Positions 15,551 to 24,377 of a DNA stretch of 39,168 nucleotides are shown here, piece by piece. The number at the start of each line of letters is the position of its first letter. Position 1 is the stretch's first letter. The notes under the pieces were generated by a model, which saw only the letters and a list, made by a program, of their open reading frames with translations, ran no database searches and had not been told where the DNA came from. This DNA is from Muribaculaceae bacterium. GTDB lineage: Bacteria; Bacteroidota; Bacteroidia; Bacteroidales; Muribaculaceae. The stretch spans positions 1 through 39,168 of the forward strand of contig JAFOYQ010000167.1 in assembly GCA_017424575.1 (NCBI GenBank), given 5' to 3'. The translations under genes and the position numbers were made by a program.

Positions 15551-17851
15551 ATGCCAAAGGTAACAAAAGAAATGGCCCTCGATTACCACCGCGAAGGTAA
15601 ATGCGGTAAAATCGAAGTGGTGCCCACAAAGCCTTACTCTTCTCAAAGTGATTTGGCTCTCGCTTATTCTCCAGGGGTTGCATTCCCATGTCTTGAAATC
15701 GAACAACGCCCCGAGGACGCTTACGAATATACCAGCAAGGGGAACCTCGTTGCTGTAATATCTAATGGTACTGCCGTGTTAGGTCTCGGTGACATTGGCG
15801 CACTTGCAGGCAAACCAGTCATGGAGGGTAAAGCATTACTCTTCAAAATCTTTGCGGGTATCGATTGCTTCGACATTGAAGTTGACGAAAAAGACCCTGA
15901 TAAATTTATTGAAATAGTAAAAGGTATATCTCCAACATTTGGTGGTATCAACCTTGAAGACATAAAGGCTCCCGAATGTTTTGAAATCGAACGCCGATTG
16001 AAAGAGGAGTGTAACATCCCCGTAATGCACGATGACCAACATGGAACAGCAATTATTTCGGCCGCCGGACTTCTCAACGCTCTTGAACTCCAAGGCAAGA
16101 AAATCGAAGAGGCTAAGCTTGTGGTAAATGGCGCAGGGGCAGCAGCTGTATCATGCACTCGCCTATATATTGCTCTCGGCATCAAGCCCGAGAACGTGGT
16201 GATGTGCGATAGTAAAGGTGTGTTGAACAAAAAACGCAAAAACCTTAATGCTCAAAAACTTGAGTTTGCTACCGACCGCGATATTGACACTCTTGAAGAA
16301 GCGATGAAAGATGCCGACGTATTCCTCGGCCTTTCGGTTAAGGATGTGGTTACACCCGAAATGGTGCAATCAATGGCAAAGAATCCTATCGTATTTGCCC
16401 TCGCTAACCCCGACCCTGAAATCGCTTACGACTTGGCCATCGCATCTCGTCCCGACTTGATTTTCGCAACAGGCCGCTCTGACTATCCTAACCAAATCAA
16501 CAATGTACTTGGATTCCCATATATCTTCCGTGGAGCACTCGACTCAGGCGCAACTGCAATCAATGAGGAGATGAAACTCGCAGCAGTGCGTGCTATCGCT
16601 AAGTTGGCAAAACTTCCTGTGCCATCGGTAGTGAATGCCGCATATAATATGACTGCGCTCAAATTTGGAGCCGACTATATCCTTCCAAAACCTCTCGACC
16701 CTCGTTTGCTCACAACCGTGGCTCCTGCAGTAGCTAAAGCTGCAATGGAATCGGGAGTGGCTCGTCGCCCTATCACCGATTGGGATGCTTACTGTGCTAA
16801 ACTCCGTCAATTGATGGGCTACGACAATAAGTTGATGCGCCGTTTCACCGATGAAGCAAAACAAAACCCAAAACGCGTAGTATTTGCCGAAGCCAATACC
16901 GACAACATGCTCCGCGCAGCAGTTTCTACTGCACGTCAAGGCATCTGTACTCCTATCTTGTTGGGTAACGAAGAGATGATTGAAAAACGTGCTGCACGTC
17001 TCGGTGTAAACATCGAAGGTCTTGAAATCATCAACCTTCGTCATGACCGTGAAGCTGACCGCCGTCATCGTTATGCTACAATCTTTGCACAAAAACGCCA
17101 ACGTGCTGGGTTAACATATCCTGAGGCTCTTGAAAAGATGTTTGACCGCAACTACTTCGGTATGATGATGGTAGAAACAGGTGAAGCCGATGCATTTATC
17201 GCAGGAACATACTCAAGCAGCCATCAGACTGGTGAGATTGCAAAAGAGGTGGTGGGTATTCGTCCAAGTTACAACCACTTTGCTACAATGCACATCATGA
17301 ATACCAAACGTGGCACATACTTCCTCGCCGACACAATGATTAACCAAGACAACGACGAAGAAACATTGTTTGACATCGCTCGTTTGGCACGTTACTCAGT
17401 AGAATATTTTGCTCACGAACCAGTAATGGCAATGGTATCATATAGCAACTTCGGATCAAACTGCGACGGCGAAAGCGAATGTAAACGCGTTCACACCGTA
17501 GTTGACCGCATGCAACAACGCTACCCCGAATTGCCTATCGATGGCGAAATGCAAGTACACTATGCACTCAACAAGAAACTACGCGACGAAAACTTCCCAT
17601 TCTCTCGTTTGAAAGGAAAAGATGTTAATACACTCATTTTTCCCAATCTTAGTGCCGCAAACACTGCATATCGCATGATGCTTGAATTGGGGGTTGCCGA
17701 GGCCATTGGTCCTATCCAAATAGGTCTTAACAAGCCTATTCACTTCATTGCCGTTGACTCAGATGTGCGTGATATCATCAACCTCACCACCATCGCTGTC
17801 CTCGATGCTGCCGTACTCGAAAAATCAGGAGGCAAAATGCAAGACAAGTAA
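15551..17851 (+). CDS. maeB: Hybrid NADP-dependent malic enzyme (malic enzyme + phosphotransacetylase-like domain)
   Basis: This 766-residue enzyme oxidatively decarboxylates malate to pyruvate and yields NADPH. The malic-enzyme part (about 1-420) has the catalytic Tyr39 (LALAYSPG) and Lys94 (MEGKALLF). Metal ligands are Glu136-Asp137 (NLEDIKAP) and Asp161/Asp162 (HDDQHGTA), and the nucleotide loop is GAGAAA (194-199). From about residue 430 a phosphate acetyltransferase-like domain follows. In characterised MaeB proteins that domain lacks transferase activity and binds acetyl-CoA to regulate the enzyme. The length is typical for the hybrid class. The gene is monocistronic, with a -7 box upstream and a strong terminator 30 nt past the stop. 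Confidence 0.96.
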   Translation: MPKVTKEMALDYHREGKCGKIEVVPTKPYSSQSDLALAYSPGVAFPCLEIEQRPEDAYEYTSKGNLVAVISNGTAVLGLGDIGALAGKPVMEGKALLFKIFAGIDCFDIEVDEKDPDKFIEIVKGISPTFGGINLEDIKAPECFEIERRLKEECNIPVMHDDQHGTAIISAAGLLNALELQGKKIEEAKLVVNGAGAAAVSCTRLYIALGIKPENVVMCDSKGVLNKKRKNLNAQKLEFATDRDIDTLEEAMKDADVFLGLSVKDVVTPEMVQSMAKNPIVFALANPDPEIAYDLAIASRPDLIFATGRSDYPNQINNVLGFPYIFRGALDSGATAINEEMKLAAVRAIAKLAKLPVPSVVNAAYNMTALKFGADYILPKPLDPRLLTTVAPAVAKAAMESGVARRPITDWDAYCAKLRQLMGYDNKLMRRFTDEAKQNPKRVVFAEANTDNMLRAAVSTARQGICTPILLGNEEMIEKRAARLGVNIEGLEIINLRHDREADRRHRYATIFAQKRQRAGLTYPEALEKMFDRNYFGMMMVETGEADAFIAGTYSSSHQTGEIAKEVVGIRPSYNHFATMHIMNTKRGTYFLADTMINQDNDEETLFDIARLARYSVEYFAHEPVMAMVSYSNFGSNCDGESECKRVHTVVDRMQQRYPELPIDGEMQVHYALNKKLRDENFPFSRLKGKDVNTLIFPNLSAANTAYRMMLELGVAEAIGPIQIGLNKPIHFIAVDSDVRDIINLTTIAVLDAAVLEKSGGKMQDK

Positions 17852-17880
17852 GAGCATCCCACAAAAAGCAACCATAATAG

Positions 17881-17910
17881 AGGCTATGTCAATCGGCATA
17901 GCCTTTTTTT
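17881..17910 (+). terminator. Terminator of maeB
   Basis: AGGCTATG (17881-17888) pairs with CATAGCCT (17897-17904), extended by a G-U and a C-G pair around an AATC loop. The stem runs into seven T (17904-17910). Confidence 0.9.
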
Positions 17911-17946
17911 GTAGCATTGATTTTTATTCTCAAGTTGTTTTTTTGC

Positions 17947-17954
17947 TAAATTTG
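17947..17954 (+). promoter_or_regulatory. -7 box of the DUF6056-like gene
   Basis: TAAATTTG matches TAnnTTTG and lies 18 nt before the ATG at 17973, just after the maeB terminator. It supports that ATG over the longer in-frame start at 17748, which lies inside maeB. Confidence 0.5.
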
Positions 17955-17972
17955 CAAAAAAATATCATAGCA

Positions 17973-19589
17973 ATGATAAATCATAACACAAAAGAATATT
18001 TTAAGTCAGTAATACTACTACTTTTGATTGCCATAGTTGCGACTGTGTGGATGAGCAATGGAGTGGAATGGAATGACGATTTGCAGTATATGCGAATGCC
18101 TGGTGAAGGCATTCGATTTTGGTATAGCGAAGGTCCACTTATTACCTCTTTTGCCGAGGCATGTGAGGCTGTACCACATCATTTCTCGGTAGGTTCTTCA
18201 CGTTTACCCAATATCATACAGGTATTTTTCAATGTTTTCCCACCTCTATTGGTTGATATAATGCATGGGGTGATGATTGCAATATTGATGCTGATGGTAG
18301 TGATTTCTATTGGGGGGAAAACAGCATTACGCTCTCTTGGTATAGTGGGCGTGGCGATACTTGCTGTGTGGGTAATACTTCCGTGGTATGACCACATGTT
18401 GGCAAGTGTATTTTTGCTAAATTATGTGTGGGTATCGGTAGTAAGTCTATTGTTTATGCGCATATTCTATTCTAACGATTGCTTACCCTCACGATGGAAG
18501 TTTTTACAGTGGGGAGTAGCTTTGACTTTGGGATTGTCGCATGAGGGGTTTTCTTTCCCCATCATTGCAGGTGCGATATTGGTGATATTGATTAACAAAA
18601 ACGACCGACGTCGACGATTGTTACTCACCTCATTGGTGGCGATAGGAGCAATTTCATTGTTTTTAACTCCTGGCATGTCAATGCGATTAGACACTCAGAT
18701 GCCTCCAATGACGTTAAGTTCGATAAAAAGGATAATCTCATTGAGTTTGACCCATTTGTTACCAGTATATCTCCTTATCATTGCAACTGCATTTGCTGTA
18801 TTCAAACATGGATGGCATTATACCATAAAATTCTATCGCGATAACGCGTTATATGTAGGCGCAATGGCTGCGGGGTATGTTATTGCGATTTCAAGTGGGC
18901 AAGTTAAACGCGGGCTATGGTTTGTAGAGCTCTTGGGAATTATTTTGACGTTTAAGATGCTATTTGAGACTTTTACATGGTGGCGTCGCAATAATGCAAC
19001 AATTGGCGTGATCGCAGGATTACTTACAATTATCTCTATCGGTGGAGTTGCAGTATGGCAATCAAAATTCACAAAGGAGATTAAAGAGGTATGCCATCAA
19101 GTTGCTATATCGGGCAGACCGGTTGCCTATCTCGACCTCGTCGACCCAGGAGATGCCCCTTGGTGGACCTTTAATGTACCTCAATCAATTACCTCAATGA
19201 GTGGAAACAGTGCTTATAATAGACACTGTGGTTTCGCCAATAATAATAACATTCTTATATTACCTTTGCGCTATAAAAACGTACCCGTGTCGCAATGGGA
19301 TAAAATTGAAGGTAGCGCAGGAGCAATGGGTCAATTCCCTTTCTATGTAACTACACAGTCAACAGGTGGAGAATTAACACTTTCATTAGGTGAATATCAA
19401 TCGGCGGCATCGCCATGGGAAATCGTTATAAATAAGATTACGATTGAAAATGAAAATCGTTGCACGATAAAATGCCCCACATGGGCTATAATACTCCCAA
19501 CAGGCGAAAAAATCCATTGTCATAATGTAGGACGATATGGCGACTATCCTCGACATCGCGAAATCTTGTCAATCGACCGAAAAGAGTAA
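17973..19589 (+). CDS. Polytopic membrane protein, DUF6056-like
   Basis: This 538-residue protein has about nine or ten hydrophobic segments: an N-terminal helix at about 12-28, then clusters between roughly 95 and 370. A C-terminal soluble domain of about 150 residues follows. Just after the first helix is an acidic pair in EWNDDLQYM (Asp35-Asp36), where GT-C glycosyltransferase-like proteins carry catalytic acidic residues. The arrangement resembles the DUF6056 proteins of Bacteroidetes, which are sometimes grouped with glycosyltransferase-like membrane proteins. An enzymatic role is not established. It is preceded by its own -7 box and meets the nfn operon convergently; the nfn terminator begins at its stop codon. 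The family call is from memory of the motif layout. Confidence 0.7.
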   Translation: MINHNTKEYFKSVILLLLIAIVATVWMSNGVEWNDDLQYMRMPGEGIRFWYSEGPLITSFAEACEAVPHHFSVGSSRLPNIIQVFFNVFPPLLVDIMHGVMIAILMLMVVISIGGKTALRSLGIVGVAILAVWVILPWYDHMLASVFLLNYVWVSVVSLLFMRIFYSNDCLPSRWKFLQWGVALTLGLSHEGFSFPIIAGAILVILINKNDRRRRLLLTSLVAIGAISLFLTPGMSMRLDTQMPPMTLSSIKRIISLSLTHLLPVYLLIIATAFAVFKHGWHYTIKFYRDNALYVGAMAAGYVIAISSGQVKRGLWFVELLGIILTFKMLFETFTWWRRNNATIGVIAGLLTIISIGGVAVWQSKFTKEIKEVCHQVAISGRPVAYLDLVDPGDAPWWTFNVPQSITSMSGNSAYNRHCGFANNNNILILPLRYKNVPVSQWDKIEGSAGAMGQFPFYVTTQSTGGELTLSLGEYQSAASPWEIVINKITIENENRCTIKCPTWAIILPTGEKIHCHNVGRYGDYPRHREILSIDRKE

Positions 19590-19626
19590 AAAAATAACAG
19601 CGACGCGTCATTTGATGCGTCGCTGT
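19588..19626 (-). terminator. Terminator of the nfnA-nfnB operon
   Basis: ACAGCGACGC (19597-19606) pairs with GCGTCGCTGT (19617-19626), with further pairs inward to an ATTT loop. On the minus strand it ends in a T-rich run (TTATTTTTTTA). It overlaps the stop codon of the convergent plus-strand gene and has only a poor U tract in that direction. Confidence 0.85.
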
Positions 19627-19649
19627 CGTATATACAGATATTTAGAATC

Positions 19650-21113
19650 TTATTTTTCGAGAGCTTCAGCCATTGCTGCTGCTGCACGACGGCCATCGCC
19701 CATAGCGAGGATAACGGTAGCACCACCACGCACAATGTCACCACCAGCATAGAGGTCACCAAGTGATGATTGCATAGTTTCTTCGTTCACTACGATTGTG
19801 CCACGACGAGAGATTTCGAGTTGAGGAATAGAGTTAGGGATAAGTGGATTGGGTGATACGCCAACGCTCACAATTACCAAGTCAACAGGAATTTCTTTGA
19901 TTGCACCTTCTATAGCAACAGGTGAACGACGGCCTGATTCATCAGGTTCGCCAAGTTCCATTTGTTGCACGAGCATCATATTTACACGGCCATTTTCGTC
20001 GCCACGATATTCGATAGGGTTGTGAAGAGTCATAAACTCAACACCTTCTTCTTTGGCGTGCTTAACCTCTTCTACACGTGCAGGCATTTCATCTTCACTG
20101 CGACGATAAACAATCATAGCAACTTCTGCGCCCATGCGACGTGCAGTACGCACTGAGTCCATCGCTGTGTTACCACCACCGATTACTGCTACGCGTTTAC
20201 CACGCAATACTGGAGTATCCCAATCGGCACGACCTGCTCCCATGAGGTTTACACGAGTGAGGTATTCGTTGCTCGACATCACTCCATTGAGGTTTTCACC
20301 TGGGATATTCATGAAACGAGGAAGACCTGCTCCCGATGCAACAAATACACCTTTGAATCCCATTTCATGGAGGTCGTCGTAACTAATGGTCTTACCCACG
20401 ATGCAGTCTTTCTCAAAAGTAACACCCATGTTGCGAAGGCCATCAATTTCAACTTCAACAACTGCGTTTGGTAAACGGAACTCGGGAATACCATATTTCA
20501 ACACACCACCAATCTCATGGAGCGCTTCAAACACGGTTACATCATAACCACGTTTCGCCATATCCCCCGCAAATGAAAGTCCAGCAGGACCCGAACCTAC
20601 AACGGCAACTTTTACATTTTTCTTAGCCTCCATTGTAGGCACTGCGATATTACCACTTTCGCGTTCGGTATCTGCAGCAAAACGTTCAAGGTAACCGATT
20701 GCTACAGGCTCTTTCTTCATCTTATGATAAAGACATTTAGATTCACATTGTTTCTCTTGTGGGCACACTCGACCACACACAGCAGGCAATGCACTTGTTT
20801 CTTTCAACACCACTGCAGCAGCTTTGAAATCGCCACGTTCAATATTTTTGATAAAACCAGGAATGTTGATGCTCACTGGACAACCCTTCATACATTGAGG
20901 ATCGGGGCAGTCCATACAGCGAGAGGCTTCAACAACAGCTTGCTCAGCATTAAGACCTTGATTTACCTCTTCATTGCAAGTAACACGATAAGCAGCATCA
21001 AGTTCGGGCATTTTCACACGAGCAATTGCTGTACGTTCCTTAGCAGTGTATTTTTTGCGTAACTCTTCGCGCCATTGAGCATCGCGAGGAGCTGATGTTA
21101 TAATTTCACTCAT
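19650..21113 (-). CDS. nfnB: NfnB: ferredoxin-NADP+ reductase subunit, GltD-like
   Basis: This 487-residue flavoprotein subunit is of the NADH-dependent reduced ferredoxin:NADP+ oxidoreductase type; databases often call it glutamate synthase small subunit. The N-terminal iron-sulfur domain has two cysteine sets: Cys66, 69, 74, 78 (CMDCPDPQCMKGC) and Cys113, 117, 123, 127 (CGRVCPQEKQCESKC). Glu105 precedes the second set, where NfnB is known to use a Glu ligand for one cluster. The FAD loop is VAVVGSGPAGLS and the NADPH loop VAVIGGGNTAMDS. It is 20 nt downstream of nfnA in the same orientation, and no glutamate synthase large subunit is nearby. That context favours NfnB over GltD. Together they would split electrons between NADH, ferredoxin and NADPH. 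Confidence 0.88.
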   Translation of the reverse strand: MSEIITSAPRDAQWREELRKKYTAKERTAIARVKMPELDAAYRVTCNEEVNQGLNAEQAVVEASRCMDCPDPQCMKGCPVSINIPGFIKNIERGDFKAAAVVLKETSALPAVCGRVCPQEKQCESKCLYHKMKKEPVAIGYLERFAADTERESGNIAVPTMEAKKNVKVAVVGSGPAGLSFAGDMAKRGYDVTVFEALHEIGGVLKYGIPEFRLPNAVVEVEIDGLRNMGVTFEKDCIVGKTISYDDLHEMGFKGVFVASGAGLPRFMNIPGENLNGVMSSNEYLTRVNLMGAGRADWDTPVLRGKRVAVIGGGNTAMDSVRTARRMGAEVAMIVYRRSEDEMPARVEEVKHAKEEGVEFMTLHNPIEYRGDENGRVNMMLVQQMELGEPDESGRRSPVAIEGAIKEIPVDLVIVSVGVSPNPLIPNSIPQLEISRRGTIVVNEETMQSSLGDLYAGGDIVRGGATVILAMGDGRRAAAAMAEALEK

Positions 21114-21133
21114 AGTGATTGATTATTTCTTGA

Positions 21134-21916
21134 TTAGTTATAAGAGCGAAGACGCATAAGCATTTCGTCGAAATTCACCTTGTGAGCATCAAATTCAGGA
21201 CCATCGATGCACACAAACTTAGTTTTGCCATCAACAGTGATGCGACAAGCACCACACATACCAGTGCCGTCAACCATGATAGTGTTGAGCGAACAGATAG
21301 TAGGCACTTCATATTTCTTAGTAAGCAATGCCACAAATTTCATCATAATAGCAGGACCAATCGTCACTACTTGGTCAACCTTTTCACGTTGGATTACGCC
21401 TTCAATGCCATTAGTAACAAGGCCCTTCGTGCCGTATGAACCATCGTCGGTCATGATGATAACCTCATCGGAATACTCGCGCACTTGGTCTTCAAGAATA
21501 ATGAGATCTTTAGTGCGAGCAGCGAGGACCGAGATTACACGATTGCCAGCTTGCTTCATTGCCTTAATGATAGGAAGAAGTGGAGCAACACCCACACCAC
21601 CACCGCAGCACACTACAGTACCTACGTTGGCAATGTGTGTAGCCTGTCCAAGTGGACCAACCACATCAGTTAAATAATCTCCAGCATTAAGAGCACAGAT
21701 TTTTGATGATGAATCACCTACAGCTTGAACTACAAGAGTGATTGTACCTTTTTCGATATCAGCGTCAGCGATAGTCAAAGGAATACGTTCTCCATGTTCA
21801 CCAGTACGCACTATAACGAAGTGTCCTGGGCGACGAGAACGAGCGATAAGTGGAGCCTCAACAACAAGTTTTGCAACCTTTTCTGAGAAATACTCCTTTT
21901 CAACTATTTTGTTCAT
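21134..21916 (-). CDS. nfnA: NfnA: FAD/NAD-binding [2Fe-2S] subunit (sulfide/dihydroorotate dehydrogenase-like)
   Basis: A 260-residue ferredoxin-reductase-like protein from the ATG at 21916. The longer in-frame start at 21964 is rejected because it lies at the -7 box. It has an FAD-binding barrel (about 1-95), a nucleotide-binding domain with CCGGGVGVAP (103-112) and a C-terminal [2Fe-2S] site. The site ligands fit NfnA of Thermotoga, which uses one Asp and three Cys: Asp216, Cys221, Cys224 and Cys236 here have the same 5/3/12 spacing. PyrK-type subunits use four Cys instead. NfnA carries the NADH site and the low-potential side of the complex. It is the first gene of the two-gene operon, ending 20 nt before nfnB. 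Confidence 0.88.
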   Translation of the reverse strand: MNKIVEKEYFSEKVAKLVVEAPLIARSRRPGHFVIVRTGEHGERIPLTIADADIEKGTITLVVQAVGDSSSKICALNAGDYLTDVVGPLGQATHIANVGTVVCCGGGVGVAPLLPIIKAMKQAGNRVISVLAARTKDLIILEDQVREYSDEVIIMTDDGSYGTKGLVTNGIEGVIQREKVDQVVTIGPAIMMKFVALLTKKYEVPTICSLNTIMVDGTGMCGACRITVDGKTKFVCIDGPEFDAHKVNFDEMLMRLRSYN

Positions 21917-21953
21917 CGTAAAATATGATTGTATAAATTCCTTAATTGATTGA

Positions 21954-21961
21954 CAAAGATA
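21954..21961 (-). promoter_or_regulatory. -7 box of the nfn operon
   Basis: TATCTTTG on the minus strand lies 38 nt before the nfnA start codon. No TTTG occurs at the -33 distance. Confidence 0.5.
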
Positions 21962-22077
21962 CACATTATTATTTATAAATACCCCACCCCACGCATTAAT
22001 TTATCACATTTAAGTGTGTTTATTGAATATGCAAAGATGTGTGGCTACATTTGGGAACAAATAAGATATCGTATATA

Positions 22078-22566
22078 CTATCTTCTTATTACGAAGCCGC
22101 CAAATTCGTTAGGGCCATAAACGTGGTATTGGCGAAGGCCGAAGCGTTTTTCGGCTGCGGGACCAGAGAGTGGATAGCCTGGTGTATCGTAGATGTCAAA
22201 TGTGCTGCCACATTTGGGACATGTGGCTTGGAGTTTGTCGCGATCAACGTATATGCGTACGTTGTTTTGTGCTTCAACTGGGCACGACATATCGTAGGCA
22301 AGTGGCACGTTCATAATGTTGCACACTAATAAGACGCCTCCAAAACCCGTATAGGTTAGTTCGGTATATGGAAACCCGGCTGGTCTTCGTTCGTTTTTGA
22401 TAAAATAGCGAAAGTCGGGGGTAGCTGCGACGCCATAGGTATTCCACATCCCTACGTTTGAAAACTCAATATTGACTGGTAGTGGTGGAATACGGTCATC
22501 ATTGATATGCTCACATGAAGAGAATATCATTGCAATGAGCGTCAACAAAGGTAGTGCCCACTTCAT
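22078..22566 (-). CDS. Rieske-like lipoprotein with altered cluster ligands
   Basis: A 162-residue protein from the ATG at 22566, only 10 nt after argH. It starts with a lipoprotein signal (IFSSC, Cys18). The C-terminal half follows the Rieske [2Fe-2S] layout: an MSCPVE loop at 93-98, a second loop CPKCGSTFD at 116-124, then the GPA turn and a final strand. A Rieske centre needs C-x-H and C-x-x-H. Here the first His is Val97 and the second is Cys119. A fourth cysteine, Cys82, lies upstream. The protein may therefore bind a different metal or none. The longer in-frame frame running back to 22746 lies inside argH and is not used. The role is unknown; the operon position with argH does not reveal one. 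Confidence 0.75.
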   Translation of the reverse strand: MKWALPLLTLIAMIFSSCEHINDDRIPPLPVNIEFSNVGMWNTYGVAATPDFRYFIKNERRPAGFPYTELTYTGFGGVLLVCNIMNVPLAYDMSCPVEAQNNVRIYVDRDKLQATCPKCGSTFDIYDTPGYPLSGPAAEKRFGLRQYHVYGPNEFGGFVIRR

Positions 22567-22576
22567 AATGTTGTGA

Positions 22577-23917
22577 TTATACGTTAAGCAGCCTATCAAA
22601 TGCTTTGTGGTATGTATCGAAATCAAATTGCAACAAGGTGCGATTGAATAGCTCGCAAATCTGGTCGTTGCAGAGGTTACCGATTGACCCTTCGTGAGTG
22701 TGATTGATATCATAGCGAGGCTCAAAGTTTCCTGCTTCGATTTCAAGTCCCACTTGCTTATATGAGTCGCGGAATGGCATGCCTTCTGACACTCTACGAT
22801 TTACCTCCTCTACCGAGTACATATATTTATATCGTGGATCGGTAGCGACATCAGTATTAACTTTTACCTGAGCGAGCATGGTGTTGACCATGTTAATGAT
22901 ATCAATAATTGAATCAAATGCGGGGAGAAAGTTTTCCTTAATAAGTTGTAAATCGCGGAAGTAGCCCGATGGAAGATTGTTTGTTATAAGGGTAATTTCC
23001 ATTGGGAGAGCTTGCAATTTGTTACATTTTGCACGAGTCAACTCAAACACATCTGGATTCTTCTTGTGGGGCATGATTGATGACCCTGTGGTAAACTCAT
23101 CGGGGAGTTTGATAAAACCAAAGTTTTGAGAGTTAAACATGCATGCATCAAATGCGAGTTTTGACAACGTTGCAGCGATTCCAGCGATAGATTGAGCCAC
23201 AATGCGCTCTGTTTTGCCGCGTCCCATTTGTGCATACACTACGTTATATGCCATTGAGTCAAACCCAAGCAACTGTGTAGTCATTGTGCGGTTGAGTGGA
23301 AATGATGAGCCATATCCTGCTGCCGAGCCAAGTGGGTTGCGATTGGCCACTTCGTAGGCAGCACGGAGCACTGTGAGGTCGTCGGCAAGTGATTCGGCAT
23401 AAGCTCCAAACCACAATCCAAACGACGATGGCATTGCCACTTGAAGGTGTGTGTAGCCAGGTATTACAACATCTTTATAGTGATTACTTTGGCTGATAAG
23501 GGTGTCAAATAAGCGTTTCACTGCCATTGCTACATCTTCGATGCGTGAGCGTGTGAAGAGTTTGAGGTCAACGAGCACTTGGTCGTTGCGAGAACGACCT
23601 GAGTGTATTTTCTTACCTATATCACCGAGTGAACGTGTAAGCATCAATTCCACTTGAGAGTGCACATCTTCAACCCCTTCCTCAATTACAAATTCACCAC
23701 TTATTGCGATGTCGTAAATTTTGCGAAGTTCTTTTAATAGCAGATCAAGTTCGTTGGCATCAAGCAATCCTATTGACTGAAGCATAGTGATGTGAGCCAT
23801 CGATCCAAGAACATCGAATGGTGCGAGATAGAGGTCCATTTCACGATCAAGGCCTACAGTATAAGCCTCAACGTCGTGATCGACTTTTACATTTTTCTCC
23901 CAAAGTTTTGATGCCAT
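22577..23917 (-). CDS. argH: Argininosuccinate lyase
   Basis: Cleaves argininosuccinate to arginine and fumarate, the last step of arginine synthesis; it acts as a cytoplasmic homotetramer. The 446 residues include the superfamily signature GSSIMPHKKNPD (about 280-291, with the flexible catalytic Ser loop), the early substrate region HSGRSRNDQV and the middle region with PGYTHLQVAMP. It is near the normal length of 450-460 and ends at a typical C-terminal region. It is the third gene of a tight minus-strand operon: 19 nt after the SRPBCC gene and 10 nt before the lipoprotein gene. No argG or other arginine gene is visible in the window. Confidence 0.96.
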   Translation of the reverse strand: MASKLWEKNVKVDHDVEAYTVGLDREMDLYLAPFDVLGSMAHITMLQSIGLLDANELDLLLKELRKIYDIAISGEFVIEEGVEDVHSQVELMLTRSLGDIGKKIHSGRSRNDQVLVDLKLFTRSRIEDVAMAVKRLFDTLISQSNHYKDVVIPGYTHLQVAMPSSFGLWFGAYAESLADDLTVLRAAYEVANRNPLGSAAGYGSSFPLNRTMTTQLLGFDSMAYNVVYAQMGRGKTERIVAQSIAGIAATLSKLAFDACMFNSQNFGFIKLPDEFTTGSSIMPHKKNPDVFELTRAKCNKLQALPMEITLITNNLPSGYFRDLQLIKENFLPAFDSIIDIINMVNTMLAQVKVNTDVATDPRYKYMYSVEEVNRRVSEGMPFRDSYKQVGLEIEAGNFEPRYDINHTHEGSIGNLCNDQICELFNRTLLQFDFDTYHKAFDRLLNV

Positions 23918-23936
23918 AGTGAGATGTCGTTAATAT

Positions 23937-24362
23937 TTATAAAGCGCCATTGAGTTGGCTAATCATTTCGCCGAATTTATCGGCTGCTTCTTGCATTTTA
24001 CCTCCGATAAGTGGACGCAACATTGCAGGAATTTCAACATCAATAGCAGTAACTACTGTTGATGCTGTTTCGCTTGTGGCAGTGATGTCAATAATCATTG
24101 ACAATGGCACTGGTGAACCCACTGTTGCAAACACGATGTGACCAGGTGCAGTGCGTTCTACTACTTGGAATTTTAATTGTCCCACTTGAGGAGTATTGAT
24201 GCAGATTGCATCACTTTCAAATGTCACATCGCCCATCTTAGCACGATGTTCAGCAGGAATTTCTTCAATACGTTTTTGGAATGAAGAGATATCACTGAAG
24301 CGGTCAAACAATACTTCAACAGGTTGATTGACCGCTACAGGTTTACTTTCGTATTTTGCCAT
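23937..24362 (-). CDS. SRPBCC-family (START-like) protein
   Basis: A 141-residue protein of the helix-grip SRPBCC/polyketide-cyclase-like superfamily. It has an N-terminal strand and a helical start (VEVLFDRFSDISSF), a long curved sheet and the closing C-terminal helix PLIGGKMQEAADKFGEMI. Proteins of this fold bind hydrophobic ligands, but a ligand cannot be inferred from the sequence. No signal peptide or catalytic motif is visible. It lies between pyrE (15 nt upstream) and argH (19 nt downstream) and is surely co-transcribed with them. Confidence 0.8.
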   Translation of the reverse strand: MAKYESKPVAVNQPVEVLFDRFSDISSFQKRIEEIPAEHRAKMGDVTFESDAICINTPQVGQLKFQVVERTAPGHIVFATVGSPVPLSMIIDITATSETASTVVTAIDVEIPAMLRPLIGGKMQEAADKFGEMISQLNGAL

Positions 24363-24377
24363 ATATAAAGGTAAAAA

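Noticed and set aside
17748..17972. Longer start for the DUF6056-like protein
   Set aside because: It would begin inside maeB and span the maeB terminator; a -7 box lies just before the ATG at 17973.
22567..22746. N-terminal extension of the Rieske-like lipoprotein
   Set aside because: It lies within argH in another frame and lacks a signal; the shorter start gives a clean lipobox.
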